From Fluctibacter halophilus (GTDB lineage Bacteria > Pseudomonadota > Gammaproteobacteria > Enterobacterales > Alteromonadaceae): 64,000 bases of DNA. Made by a program: the position numbers and the translations under genes. The stretch lies in NCBI RefSeq assembly GCF_020687825.1, contig NZ_JAJEWP010000001.1:976433-1040432 (forward strand), given 5' to 3'. Numbering within the stretch: position 1 is the stretch's first letter; each line of letters opens with the position of its first letter. Positions 18,074 through 26,980 of the stretch are shown here, one piece after another. The notes below the pieces were generated by a model. That model was not told the origin of the DNA and made no database searches. It saw only the letters and a list, made by a program, of their open reading frames with translations.

Positions 18074-19021
18074 ATGTCTACATCCACCATCCATGTGGGC
18101 GTCAGTGCCTGCGTTCTGGGCGACAAGGTACGTTTTGACGGCGGCCACAAGCGCTCTAATTATGTAACCGATTATCTCGGTGCAGTGTTTCGTTTTGAAC
18201 CCATTTGTCCAGAGGTGGCAATGGGCATGCCGGTGCCTCGTCCCGCAATCCGGGTACAAGAGTTAGGCAATGAGATCCATCTGGTAGACAGTAAAGACAG
18301 TGCACTACGACACACCGACTCACTTAATCGGGTGTTCGAACAGCAGCGCGGCAAAATGGCGGCGCTGGATGGCTACATCTTTTGTGCTAAATCGCCCACC
18401 TGTGGTGTTGAGCGGATCAAGGTCTACGGGGAGTCGGGAGAATTGCTGCACCGAAAAGGGCGCGGTCTGTTCGCGCAGCAGGTGATGGACGCCTATCCTT
18501 GCTTACCGGTAGAGGAGGACGGTCGTCTCAACGACATGGGACTGAGGGAAAGCTTTATCACAAAGGTGTATGTGCATCACCGTTTCCGTCACGATGTGCT
18601 GGCCAAGCCCAGCGCGGCCGCGTTGGTTGATTTTCACAGCCGGCACAAATTCCTGGTCATGGCGTATAACCCCAAAATGTACCAGGCCATCGGGCGGCTG
18701 GTGTCCGGGGCAGGTAAGGAACACCTTGATACCTTGTTCAGTCAATACCTTACCATGCTGATGCAAACCCTCAGTAAACCGACCAACCGACGCAAACACA
18801 CCAATGTTCTGATGCACCTGCAGGGCTTTTTCAAAAAGTATCTGGATCCACAGGAAAAGCAGGAATTGGCGGAGCAAATTGATAAATACCGCCTAGGGTA
18901 CGTGCCACTGTTGGCGCCAATTACGTTATTGCAGCACCATTTGCGTAAGTATCCGAATGACTACCTGTCCAACCAGGTTTATCTGGCGCCATACCCCGAA
19001 CAACTGGGTTTGCGGGCGTAA
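18074..19021 (+). CDS. DUF523 and DUF1722 fusion protein (YbgA-type)
   Basis: A 315-residue cytosolic protein with two domains. The N-terminal DUF523 part (about 5-150) has the conserved cysteines of VSACVLG (C13), PICPEV and CAKSPTCGVER. The C-terminal DUF1722/YbgA part (about 190-305) has FHSRHKFLVMAYNPKMYQAIGRLV and HLQGFFKKYL. Related proteins often lie next to photolyase genes; none is seen here. Function is unknown. GAGGGG precedes the ATG, and the gene follows psrA closely. Confidence 0.87.
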   Translation: MSTSTIHVGVSACVLGDKVRFDGGHKRSNYVTDYLGAVFRFEPICPEVAMGMPVPRPAIRVQELGNEIHLVDSKDSALRHTDSLNRVFEQQRGKMAALDGYIFCAKSPTCGVERIKVYGESGELLHRKGRGLFAQQVMDAYPCLPVEEDGRLNDMGLRESFITKVYVHHRFRHDVLAKPSAAALVDFHSRHKFLVMAYNPKMYQAIGRLVSGAGKEHLDTLFSQYLTMLMQTLSKPTNRRKHTNVLMHLQGFFKKYLDPQEKQELAEQIDKYRLGYVPLLAPITLLQHHLRKYPNDYLSNQVYLAPYPEQLGLRA

Positions 19022-19043
19022 ACCGAACGGGTGCAACAGGCAC

Positions 19044-19071
19044 AAAAAAAGCGGCTGATGCCGCTTTTTTT
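19044..19071. terminator. bidirectional terminator
   Basis: GCGGC (19051-19055) and GCCGC (19060-19064) form a 5 bp core around TGAT, extended by seven A on the left and seven T on the right. It lies between convergent genes (18074 plus, 19094 minus) and can serve both. Confidence 0.88.
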
Positions 19072-19093
19072 GTTTATCGCGTTTATTCGGTGC

Positions 19094-19465
19094 TTAGCGA
19101 GGCGGACGTGAGCCGTCGGCCACTTGCTCTGCCCAGTATGCTTTAACCGAGAAACCACCTTTGGCAGGTTTCTTGGCTTTAGCGGCAGGCTTTTTCGGTG
19201 CAGCCTTCTTGCTGTCTGCTTTCTTGGCGTCGGCCTTTTTAGGCGCTGCTTTTTCAGCGGCAGGCTTTTTCGCGGCCGCTTTTGCAGGTTTGCTGCCACT
19301 GGCCAATTCGTCGGCCATTTCATCCAATGCTGCCAGGCGGATATTTTTGCCACCGTCGACAGAATACCAGCCACCTTTGGCTTCGATGTTAGGGGCTTTA
19401 CCGTTGGCTGCTTTGTAGGCTTCGGTAAACTTTGCAATGACTTGGTCTTTGTCCAGTTTGCTCAT
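19094..19465 (-). CDS. histone-H1-like Lys/Ala-rich protein
   Basis: A 123-residue protein. The first 58 residues look like a folded domain (FTEAYKAANGKAPNIEAKGGWYSVDGGKNIRLAALDEMADEL). Residues about 58-102 are low-complexity and very basic, built from repeats such as KKPA, KKADA, KKADS and KKAAP, like the tail of bacterial histone-H1-like proteins. It probably binds nucleic acid, but the partner is unknown. The repeat tail is likely to vary in length between strains. It ends at the shared terminator at 19044. Confidence 0.78.
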   Translation of the reverse strand: MSKLDKDQVIAKFTEAYKAANGKAPNIEAKGGWYSVDGGKNIRLAALDEMADELASGSKPAKAAAKKPAAEKAAPKKADAKKADSKKAAPKKPAAKAKKPAKGGFSVKAYWAEQVADGSRPPR

Positions 19466-19603
19466 AGTCAGGTCGTTACCTTATTGTGTGTTTTTTTGTT
19501 CGAAAATACGCGAATATGGTCAGCGTTTATACCGTGTTTTCCGTATAATGTCTAATTTTCGCCATTTGTGTAGCAAATCTGTAACAAAAAGGTAAAGGGG
19601 CAT

Positions 19604-20368
19604 ATGCAACTGACAAATCTGCAATTGGAAACCTATCTAAATGACTTCCTGCAAAGCGACAAGGTCCGGGATTATTGCCCCAACGGCCTGCAAGTTGAGG
19701 GTCGTCAAAGCGTTCAGCGCATGGTCACCGGAGTGACCGCCACAGAAGCCCTTATTGATGCGGCGATTGAACATCAGGCCGATACCGTGCTGGTTCATCA
19801 CGGTTATTTCTGGAAAGGGGAAAATGCCCAGATCCGGGGAATGAAACAACGTCGTCTGAAGAAGCTGTTGAGCCATGATATTAATTTGCTGGCTTATCAC
19901 TTGCCGCTCGATGTCCACCCGGATGTCGGTAACAACGCCGAGTTGGCCAAGCGTCTGGGTATCGCAGTACAGGGAGGCCTGGAAGTCGGTAACCCGTTCA
20001 GTGTCGCCATGTATGGTGAATTTACCACTCCTTACGCCAACCTGGCGTCGCTGGGACAGCACATTGAAACGGTACTGGAGCGCAGCCCCATGCTGATTGA
20101 AGGGCATGATCGTCCGATTAAGCGTGTGGGGTGGTGCACCGGTGGCGGACAGAACTACATTGAGTTGGCGGCCAATGCGGGCCTGGATGTGTTTATCAGC
20201 GGTGAAATATCAGAGCAAACCGTTCATACAGCGCGGGAAATGGGGATCCACTTTGTTGCCGCCGGTCATCATGCCACCGAGCGCTACGGCGCCAAGGCGC
20301 TGGGTGAGCATTTGGCCGAATATTTTGGACTCGACGTCACCTTTGTCGACATTGATAATCCGGCCTGA
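19604..20368 (+). CDS. Nif3-like dinuclear metal-centre protein (YbgI)
   Basis: A 254-residue cytosolic protein of the Nif3/YbgI family, which forms a hexameric ring with two metal ions per subunit. The likely ligands are visible: H65 and H66 (LVHHG), H99 and D103 (YHLPLD), and a C-terminal HHATE (about residue 223). The YCPNGLQVEG motif near the start is diagnostic. E. coli members are proposed to act as GTP cyclohydrolase-like or repair-linked hydrolases, without firm proof. AAAGGGG precedes the ATG. The gene converges with elyC, 13 bp apart. Confidence 0.92.
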   Translation: MQLTNLQLETYLNDFLQSDKVRDYCPNGLQVEGRQSVQRMVTGVTATEALIDAAIEHQADTVLVHHGYFWKGENAQIRGMKQRRLKKLLSHDINLLAYHLPLDVHPDVGNNAELAKRLGIAVQGGLEVGNPFSVAMYGEFTTPYANLASLGQHIETVLERSPMLIEGHDRPIKRVGWCTGGGQNYIELAANAGLDVFISGEISEQTVHTAREMGIHFVAAGHHATERYGAKALGEHLAEYFGLDVTFVDIDNPA

Positions 20369-20381
20369 GCCCCGGCACTGG

Positions 20382-21143
20382 CTAAAACCAGGTTTTGAGT
20401 TGGATCCAGGCATTGCCAAGGGTTTCATACCACCAGCGTTCAAAGTGCTTGATGTGGTTGGCAGACGGTAAACTTGATTGCCAGTCACTGTCGATCCCCT
20501 GGCGGATCAGGTGCTCGGTGGGAGCGGGCATCGGTGTCAAACCATAGCGTTGCATCAATGTAACTGAGCGGGCCATGTGGCTGGCTGAGGTGACCAGTAC
20601 AAACGGCTGACCATCGGGCAACAGGCTCGCCAGCGCCTGAGCTTCTTCTTCCGTGTCTCTGGGCGATTCCATCATCTCAATGTGATGCTCAGGAATGCCA
20701 AGTGCAATCAGCAGTTCCCGGGTCATGAAAGCGTTGCTAAAGGGTTGCTTGATGGCTGCGCCTGACGTAATCAGTTTGGCGGTGGGGTTGTGTTGCCAGA
20801 TGCGCAACGCTTCGACCGCGCGGATGGTTGAACAGGGTTTTAGTTGCGCGGTTATTGGCAGAGTACCGTCATTGGTGTGGCCACAACCAAGAATAACAAT
20901 GGTCGATGCGGGCTTGCTGATATCATACTGCGGATATTGATGCTCCAGATCGCCAAGCATCGGTTCTGCGACAAACGGGGTAGCCACAATCAATAGCAGC
21001 AGAGTGCCCCCGATGCAGGTCCAGCGAGCCAGACGAATACGACCAAAGATCAGTGCGATAGAGCCGCACAGCAGTAGTACAGTGATTAACGACATTGGCA
21101 TCAGCATGTTGCCGAGCAGCTTTTTAACGAGAAATCCGTCCAT
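20382..21143 (-). CDS. elyC: ElyC/SanA-type envelope biogenesis factor (DUF218)
   Basis: A 253-residue inner-membrane protein with two transmembrane segments (about residues 13-31 and 37-56) and a DUF218 domain (IVILGCGHTNDG, TSGAA, DTEEEA, LVTSASHMARS). ElyC affects lipid carrier use in peptidoglycan and enterobacterial common antigen synthesis in E. coli. I chose ATG 21143 because the protein then begins FLVKKLLGNMLMPMSL, matching the E. coli start; in-frame upstream starts (ATG 21179, TTG 21200) would extend into cmoM. With this start the gene abuts the divergent cmoM start codon with no spacer. Confidence 0.87.
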   Translation of the reverse strand: MDGFLVKKLLGNMLMPMSLITVLLLCGSIALIFGRIRLARWTCIGGTLLLLIVATPFVAEPMLGDLEHQYPQYDISKPASTIVILGCGHTNDGTLPITAQLKPCSTIRAVEALRIWQHNPTAKLITSGAAIKQPFSNAFMTRELLIALGIPEHHIEMMESPRDTEEEAQALASLLPDGQPFVLVTSASHMARSVTLMQRYGLTPMPAPTEHLIRQGIDSDWQSSLPSANHIKHFERWWYETLGNAWIQLKTWF

Positions 21144-21920
21144 ATGACAACCGGTAAACGACCAACGCCTCAGGATCATAGCTTTGACGCGCTGGCACAA
21201 AAATTTGAAACGAACATTTATGGTACCAGTAAAGGCCAGTTACGACACCAGTTGTTACTGTCTTACCTGGATGAGCATTGCGATATTCGCCATCACCCCC
21301 GTACAGCGCTGGATATCGGTGGTGGTACCGGTGTCATGACTGCTGACCTGGCCCGTTTCGGCCATACCGTCACCCTTAATGATGTGTCAGCTGATGTGCT
21401 GGCGTTAGCACGCGACAAACTGACAGGGGTCGACAATGTTGCTTTCCATCATGGTCCCTGGCAACACTACAGCCCACCTGAACCGGTTGATCTGATCCTG
21501 TCCCACGCGGTGATGGAATGGTTGGCGGAACCCTTAGAGGCGATTGGACAGTGGGTAGACTGGCTGGCTGTTGATGGTTACCTGTCGCTGAGCTTTTTTA
21601 ACCTGACTGCAAAACGCTATGCCAACTTACTGTACGGTAACTTTGACTATGTCGAGGCGGGTATGCCAACCAAGAACACCGTGCGGATGAACCCGACCAA
21701 CGCAGTGGATCCGCTGGCGGTGATTGACTACCTGGGATCACAGCCGGTCACGATTGTTCATCAGGCGGGTATCCGCTGTATTCATGATTACATGAGTGTC
21801 AAAGATCGCCAGGAGTGTGATTTTGACAAGCTGGTGACGATGGAGCGCAAATATGGCCGACAGGAACCTTACCAGTGGCTGGGCAAGTACTACCACATCA
21901 TTGTTCAGCGCCGGGACTGA
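21144..21920 (+). CDS. cmoM: tRNA 5-carboxymethoxyuridine methyltransferase CmoM
   Basis: A 258-residue S-adenosylmethionine-dependent methyltransferase. Motif I is ALDIGGGTGVM (about residues 54-64), and the region LILSHAVMEWL and FFNLTAKRYANLLYGNF is typical of CmoM (formerly SmtA), which methylates cmo5U34 to mcmo5U34 in tRNAs reading family codon boxes. The substrate nucleoside would be made by cmoA and cmoB, which are also in this window at 52810-54520. The start ATG directly touches the elyC start on the other strand, and the 3' end overlaps the convergent dehydrogenase gene by 23 bp. Confidence 0.88.
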   Translation: MTTGKRPTPQDHSFDALAQKFETNIYGTSKGQLRHQLLLSYLDEHCDIRHHPRTALDIGGGTGVMTADLARFGHTVTLNDVSADVLALARDKLTGVDNVAFHHGPWQHYSPPEPVDLILSHAVMEWLAEPLEAIGQWVDWLAVDGYLSLSFFNLTAKRYANLLYGNFDYVEAGMPTKNTVRMNPTNAVDPLAVIDYLGSQPVTIVHQAGIRCIHDYMSVKDRQECDFDKLVTMERKYGRQEPYQWLGKYYHIIVQRRD

Positions 21921-22923
21921 GAAAGTAGGTTGGATCAAAGCGTTGTTGCCCTGCGGCAATGATGTTTGACAGGGTAACATCGGCGATTTGCTGCAATGCC
22001 TCATGGGTAAAAAAGCCTTGATGCCCGGTGATAAGTACATTGGGAAACGTTGACAGCCTCTCAAACACGTCATCCTGAATGATGTTCAGCGACTTGTCTT
22101 CAAAGAATAATTCAGACTCCATCTCATACACATCCAGGCCGAGGTAGCCCACGTGACCGCGCTTTAATGCGCCGATCACTGCCTGGGTGTCAACCAGGCC
22201 ACCCCGGGAAGTATTGATCAGCATTACGCCAGGTTTCATGCTTGCCAGCGTATGCTCGTTAATCATGTGATAGGTGTCGCGGGTCAACGGGCAGTGCAGC
22301 GATACGATATCACTGCGTTGCAGCAACTGCTCAAGGGAGGTATACATCACACCTTTCGTTGCCAGTGACGGGTCGGGATTGGGATCGTAACACAGCACAT
22401 CACAGCCAAAACCGCGGGCGATGTTAACCACGCTACGGCCAATCTTACCGGTGCCGATCACGCCAAGGGTTTTGCCGTGAAGATTGAATCCCAGCAATCC
22501 CTCGAGACTGAAGTTGTTTTCACGCACCCGGTTGTAGGCTTTGTGTAATCGTCGGTTAAGGGTCATGATCAGGGCAAATGTGTGTTCCGCCACGGCTTGA
22601 GGTGAATAGGCCGGTACCCTTGATACCGGCAAATGACAGGCGCGGGCATGATTGATATCAACGTTGTTGAATCCGGCACAGCGCAGTGCAATGTGTTTTG
22701 TACCCCGTGCCACCAGATAGTCGATCACGTCGCTGTTGACCACATCATTGACAAACACACACAGCGTATCCGGAGCTTCGAGCGTGTGCAGGGTGTCTGG
22801 GGTGAGACGAAATTCATGGAAGTGCAGCGCCACTTCGTTGCCGTGATTGGCGGTTTCGAAGTAGCGGCGATCGTAGGGTTTACAACTGAAAAAGTCGACG
22901 CGCACAGGGGGCTCTGAGGGCAT
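21898..22923 (-). CDS. D-2-hydroxyacid dehydrogenase (D-lactate dehydrogenase-like)
   Basis: A 341-residue cytosolic NAD-dependent enzyme. The nucleotide-binding fold is at about 148-215 (GKTLGVIGTGKIGRSVV), and the catalytic Arg, Glu and His lie in NTSRGGLVD, LDVYEME and ITGHQGF. Overall it looks like fermentative D-lactate dehydrogenase (LdhA), though 2-ketoacid specificity cannot be proved. The start is fixed by a TAATG overlap with the glutathione peroxidase gene, which implies translational coupling; a longer frame upstream is only the shadow of gpx. The 3' end overlaps cmoM by 23 bp. Confidence 0.87.
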   Translation of the reverse strand: MPSEPPVRVDFFSCKPYDRRYFETANHGNEVALHFHEFRLTPDTLHTLEAPDTLCVFVNDVVNSDVIDYLVARGTKHIALRCAGFNNVDINHARACHLPVSRVPAYSPQAVAEHTFALIMTLNRRLHKAYNRVRENNFSLEGLLGFNLHGKTLGVIGTGKIGRSVVNIARGFGCDVLCYDPNPDPSLATKGVMYTSLEQLLQRSDIVSLHCPLTRDTYHMINEHTLASMKPGVMLINTSRGGLVDTQAVIGALKRGHVGYLGLDVYEMESELFFEDKSLNIIQDDVFERLSTFPNVLITGHQGFFTHEALQQIADVTLSNIIAAGQQRFDPTYFLSPGAEQ

Positions 22924-23405
22924 TACAGCAATGCGACGATGTCTTGCTCGATCTGCTCTGGCTTGGTGGTAGGGGCGTAACGTTTGAGTACTTTGCCATC
23001 GCGATTGACCAGGAACTTGGTGAAGTTCCACTTGATGCTTTTACTGCCCATCAGACCCGGAGCAGCCTGCTTAAGATATTGGTACAGGGGCGTCGCGGTA
23101 TCACCGTTTACATCGATTTTCTTGAACAGCGGAAAATTGACGTTGAAATTCATGCTGCAGAACTGGGCGATTTCATTGTCATCGCCAGGCTCCTGATGAC
23201 CGAACTGATCGCACGGAAATGCCAGAACTTCGAGACCTTGTTCCTTGTACTTGTCATACAGAGCCTGCAGACCATCGTATTGGGGAGTGAATCCGCATTT
23301 ACTGGCGGTGTTCACGATTAACAACACTTTGTCTTTGTAGTCGCTCAATGCTTGCTCGGTGCCGTCATTGCGGGGCAGGGCAAAATCGTAGATTGAGGCG
23401 GTCAT
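22923..23405 (-). CDS. cysteine glutathione/thioredoxin peroxidase (BtuE-like)
   Basis: A 160-residue peroxidase of the glutathione peroxidase family that reduces hydroperoxides. The peroxidatic residue is C37 (NTASKCGFT), a cysteine rather than selenocysteine; the partner Gln lies in CDQFG and the Trp in KWNFTKFL. Bacterial members of this size usually use thioredoxin more than glutathione. An upstream ATG at 23411 sits directly on the AAGGA ribosome site, so ATG 23405, six bases from it, is preferred. Stop and the next gene start overlap as TAATG. Confidence 0.92.
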   Translation of the reverse strand: MTASIYDFALPRNDGTEQALSDYKDKVLLIVNTASKCGFTPQYDGLQALYDKYKEQGLEVLAFPCDQFGHQEPGDDNEIAQFCSMNFNVNFPLFKKIDVNGDTATPLYQYLKQAAPGLMGSKSIKWNFTKFLVNRDGKVLKRYAPTTKPEQIEQDIVALL

Positions 23406-23436
23406 GGTCATTCCTTTTGGCTAACGGGTTGCCCCT

Positions 23437-25092
23437 CTACAGGAGGGGTTCATATTGCCACTGGTGTCCTTCATAGAACACTTTGGCTTTGGCATATTCG
23501 CGTTCGGCACGCCAGGTGCGGTTATTCAACTTCACCGTCACACCGGGATACAGTCGTTTGTTGGCAATCAGCTGAATCGCTTGTTGGTACTCATCTTTAG
23601 CATCGCGCATATCAATGGCTTTCATCTCCAACCATTGCAGCAATGCCAGTTCGTTACGCAGCAATTCCTCAGCTTCTGAGAATTTTTCTTTCAGATCCGC
23701 ATGGATCTTTTTCTTGCGGATCAGGGTCATTTTGTCCATGTGGCGGGCATTGTTGTCGCGCAGCACCTGCAGCAGTTCGTCCAGCGTGTCCTTGCGTTCC
23801 AGTAAACTATTGAAGCCCGGTGAGAAGTCGATGTGCAGGCTGCTGCCGGATACGGCACCCAAGGTACCGGCAATCACTTTGTCATGGCTTTGAATATCAC
23901 AGGCAAACAGGTTGCCATTGGGGTTTTCTACCGGCCCCACCAAAACACTGCCACCACAGACAATGCGGCTGTAAGCTAATTGTCGGCCGACAGTTACGTT
24001 GCCGGCACAGTTAATGTCCAGTCCCTGACCATGTTGGATATGAATGCTGCCCTGAGACACCAGCTTGGTGCTGTAATCAGTACTGGCATCATTGACCTTA
24101 CCCATGGCACCTTCGGTGATGATGATATCGCCACCGGCATGGATGGTGGCCGATTCGACAAACCCGTTGATGGTGACATCGCCTTCCGCAATGATGGTCA
24201 TCTTTTCTGTCACATCACCGTTTACCAGCACCGCACCGTCGTACTTGATGTTGCCGGTGCCCACGTTGACGCCGGTACAGATGAAGGTGTCATCCACCCA
24301 CATCTTGTCGTTTTTGAATTTTGGCATGCCGGTGATGTCAGCGATGATAAGGTTCTCGTCGTGGTCACTCATCACCGTGTTTTCACCCGGCTGGAATTTG
24401 GTCCAACTGCCGGGTTTGGCTTCCAGCACGGCACCCGTCACCGTATAGCCATTGCGCCCCTGGGTGGGTGGTAAACGACGCAACAGTTCGGTGCCTTTCT
24501 TGACACAGATAACGTCGCCTAGATTACGCATGTCGACCCGTGTGCCGCCCGCTGATTGGGGCTTTAAGATACGCTCCAGTGCGTTGGGAACCAAAGGCTG
24601 AAGTTTGGAGGGACGGCCGTTTTTCTCGGGCAGACCTTTGGCAACCAGATCTTCGATAATTTCGCCGGGCGTCGCTTTACGCACCTGTTTGGCCATGTTT
24701 GCCAGTCGTTTGGTGCTGAGTCCGCGGATGATCCCTTGGTCGTGTGCGGCTTTGACCAGTGCGTTTACCGACGGCGCCTTGCCGCCGTAAGGGGCGGTGA
24801 TCGACAGGCTGGCTGTCATGTCTTTGTCTTCGAGGCGGTATTTGATCACCGCATCACGCCGTTCGGCGATGCGCTCAGTGATGGGATCGTTGCTTTCCGC
24901 TTTGATGGATTGCTTTAGTTTTTCAATCGCATTTTTAATGTTTTCTTCAAACAGGTAGAAGTGCTTGTATGGACTGGCCTTTACTTGCGCCAGCGCTCCG
25001 GCCAGATCCAGACCTGTGCCTGCCTCCTGAGGAGTTATGACCATGTCCAGGTATTTGTCCTGGGTGTCGAGCTGAAAACTGATCCCACTCAT
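23437..25092 (-). CDS. FapA/DUF342-family protein
   Basis: A 551-residue cytosolic protein. The N-terminal half (about 60-230) contains the FapA N-terminal region with GTELLRRLPPTQGRNGYTVTG. The centre (about 235-415) is a right-handed beta-helix of short repeats (GDVTINGFVESATIHAGGDIII and similar), as in DUF342 polymer-like proteins. A helical, probably coiled-coil segment follows (about 425-510). The molecular role is not established; relatives occur near chemotaxis and flagellar genes. ATG 25092 is preferred over GTG 25101 because AGG lies eight bases before it. Confidence 0.85.
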   Translation of the reverse strand: MSGISFQLDTQDKYLDMVITPQEAGTGLDLAGALAQVKASPYKHFYLFEENIKNAIEKLKQSIKAESNDPITERIAERRDAVIKYRLEDKDMTASLSITAPYGGKAPSVNALVKAAHDQGIIRGLSTKRLANMAKQVRKATPGEIIEDLVAKGLPEKNGRPSKLQPLVPNALERILKPQSAGGTRVDMRNLGDVICVKKGTELLRRLPPTQGRNGYTVTGAVLEAKPGSWTKFQPGENTVMSDHDENLIIADITGMPKFKNDKMWVDDTFICTGVNVGTGNIKYDGAVLVNGDVTEKMTIIAEGDVTINGFVESATIHAGGDIIITEGAMGKVNDASTDYSTKLVSQGSIHIQHGQGLDINCAGNVTVGRQLAYSRIVCGGSVLVGPVENPNGNLFACDIQSHDKVIAGTLGAVSGSSLHIDFSPGFNSLLERKDTLDELLQVLRDNNARHMDKMTLIRKKKIHADLKEKFSEAEELLRNELALLQWLEMKAIDMRDAKDEYQQAIQLIANKRLYPGVTVKLNNRTWRAEREYAKAKVFYEGHQWQYEPLL

Positions 25093-25206
25093 ACTATTCA
25101 CCTGCCTGCCAACATCGGGTTAACCGGGCGCCTTGCGCTATGCTGGCGCCTGCCTGTATCACCTTATCGACTGAATTGTTGAATTCTTGTCACTAAGTTT
25201 AGGAAT

Positions 25207-26634
25207 TTATAGATTTTCTGCATACTTCACAAGGGCATTAATGATCGCCATTTTGTCAGCGTCCTGACCATACTGATGGCTGAGCTGCTCCAGACGTTGC
25301 CAGTACTCGGGCAGCGTGATACTGGCCGGCGAGTCAGGATCCATCAGGCGAGACTGACGCTGACGTTGCCATTTGTGCAATTCTTCGTCCGTCAGTGTTG
25401 CCGGATAGTTGCGCGCCCGTAATCGAAACAGCAGGGTTGCCAGGCGAGGATCATCAAAACCGAAGGTTTGTTCACCGAGCAGTTCGGCTGGGGTCTGGTG
25501 GATGCGATCAAACAGGGCTTTGTCGTGATCGGAGAAAAAGCCGCGGTAAATGGCATGATCGGCATCAATGGGGGAGTCTTCGTAGTCCTCATCAAACAAG
25601 TTGCTGATGGTCTGAAAAACCGCCGTATGCTGACGGATCAATTGCAGGTTAGCGAGGCATTGTTCTCGATCGATGCCCAACCGTTCAGCGTTTTGTTCGG
25701 TCAAGGTTTTGGCCGGTGCCAGAACAGGGCATTTGTTCAGATGGATAAGCTTTATTGGCAACCGCTGTTCACCCTCTGCCAGACTATCACTGGGGGCATA
25801 CAAACGGGCCTTGAGTTCAGCTTCCGATAATTCAAAAAGCGGTGTGGGGTCCTGCGCCAGATTCAGGGTAATGATGGCGTTCTTATTGCGTGGGTGATAG
25901 GCCACCGGCACAACCCAGGTACAGCATCCCTGCTGGGCAGGTAATTTACTGCTGACATGCACCAGCGGCACCAGATTGTAACAGTCAATCAACTCTCCAA
26001 CGGCGCGTTTATTGCGCAGGTTAAACAAATACTCATATAACTTGGGTTGAGCGGTTTTGATTTTCTTGGCCAGTCCGATGGTGGCGTAAACGTCTGACAT
26101 GGCGTCGTGTGCGTTTTCATGACCTATGTCATTTGCCTGGCTCAGCAGTTCGAGTTTGAACGATGGCGCACCATCTTCTCGATACACCCATTCGAGGCCG
26201 TCTGGTCGCAAGGCGTAGCAAGCCCGTACCATGTCGATGATGTCCCAGCGACTGTTGCCGTTTTGCCATTCTCGTCCGTAGGGATCGTAAAAATGGCGAT
26301 ACAAAAGGTTACGCGTAACCTCGTCGTCAAAGCGAATGCTGTTGTAGCCAACGCCGCATGTGCCGGGGGCTGAGAGGGTTTCATGAACCCGTTTTACAAA
26401 CTCAACTTCCAGTAAGCCGTCACGCAAGCTTTGCTGGGGAGTAATGCCGGTGATCAGACAGGCTTCGGGATGAGGAAGGTAATCATTGGGTATCTGGCAA
26501 AACAGGTTTACCGGCTTGCCAATGATGTTCAAATCCAAATCCGTACGAATGCCGGCAAACTGACAGGCAGGGTCTTTACGCGGCGACGTGCCCCAGGTTT
26601 CGTAATCGTGAAAAAACAGGCTTTGTGAACTCAA
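25207..26634 (-). CDS. sbcB: exodeoxyribonuclease I
   Basis: A 475-residue 3'-5' single-strand exonuclease used in recombination and mismatch repair. The DEDD-type exonuclease motifs are present: D10 and E12 (FHDYETWG), the NSRWDIIDMVRACYALRPDG region and HDAMSDVYATI with the last His/Asp pair. SH3-like and helical domains follow, giving the usual length. The start is TTG: an in-frame TGA lies 36 bp upstream and no ATG or GTG comes between. The protein aligns end to end with E. coli SbcB from FHDYET onward. Confidence 0.95.
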   Translation of the reverse strand: MSSQSLFFHDYETWGTSPRKDPACQFAGIRTDLDLNIIGKPVNLFCQIPNDYLPHPEACLITGITPQQSLRDGLLEVEFVKRVHETLSAPGTCGVGYNSIRFDDEVTRNLLYRHFYDPYGREWQNGNSRWDIIDMVRACYALRPDGLEWVYREDGAPSFKLELLSQANDIGHENAHDAMSDVYATIGLAKKIKTAQPKLYEYLFNLRNKRAVGELIDCYNLVPLVHVSSKLPAQQGCCTWVVPVAYHPRNKNAIITLNLAQDPTPLFELSEAELKARLYAPSDSLAEGEQRLPIKLIHLNKCPVLAPAKTLTEQNAERLGIDREQCLANLQLIRQHTAVFQTISNLFDEDYEDSPIDADHAIYRGFFSDHDKALFDRIHQTPAELLGEQTFGFDDPRLATLLFRLRARNYPATLTDEELHKWQRQRQSRLMDPDSPASITLPEYWQRLEQLSHQYGQDADKMAIINALVKYAENL

Positions 26635-26763
26635 CGGATGGTCTTCGGCTGCAGAATGTTGACCGGATCACAACAGAAATAACCGGCAAACTCAACCGCT
26701 TGCTGCCTTTCCTGAGGTGAGTTTTTGACTATAGTCAGGAGGCAGACCACAAAAGGAGGTTTT

Positions 26764-26970
26764 ATGTCTTCACACACTTACAAACTGATCGAACTGACCG
26801 GTTCCTCACCGGACGGCATTCAACCGGCTATTGAGAGTGCAATCGCCAAAGCCGCAGAATCCCTGCACAACATGCGATGGTTTGAGGTCACCGATACCCG
26901 AGGGCATATCGATGATGGCAAAGTGGCCCATTGGCAGGTTACGATAAAGGTTGGATTCACTCTCGATTAG
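26764..26970 (+). CDS. dodecin, flavin-binding storage protein
   Basis: A 68-residue dodecin. These proteins form hollow dodecamers that bind flavins between pairs of tryptophans; here W39 (MRWFEV) and Q58 ([10 protein letters not shown]) are in the expected places. AAAGGAGG lies just before ATG 26764 and decides the start; a longer frame from 26725 runs through this ribosome site and is not used. The next gene follows after 10 bp. Confidence 0.93.
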   Translation: MSSHTYKLIELTGSSPDGIQPAIESAIAKAAESLHNMRWFEVTDTRGHIDDGKVAHWQVTIKVGFTLD

Positions 26971-26980
26971 GAACAACTCC

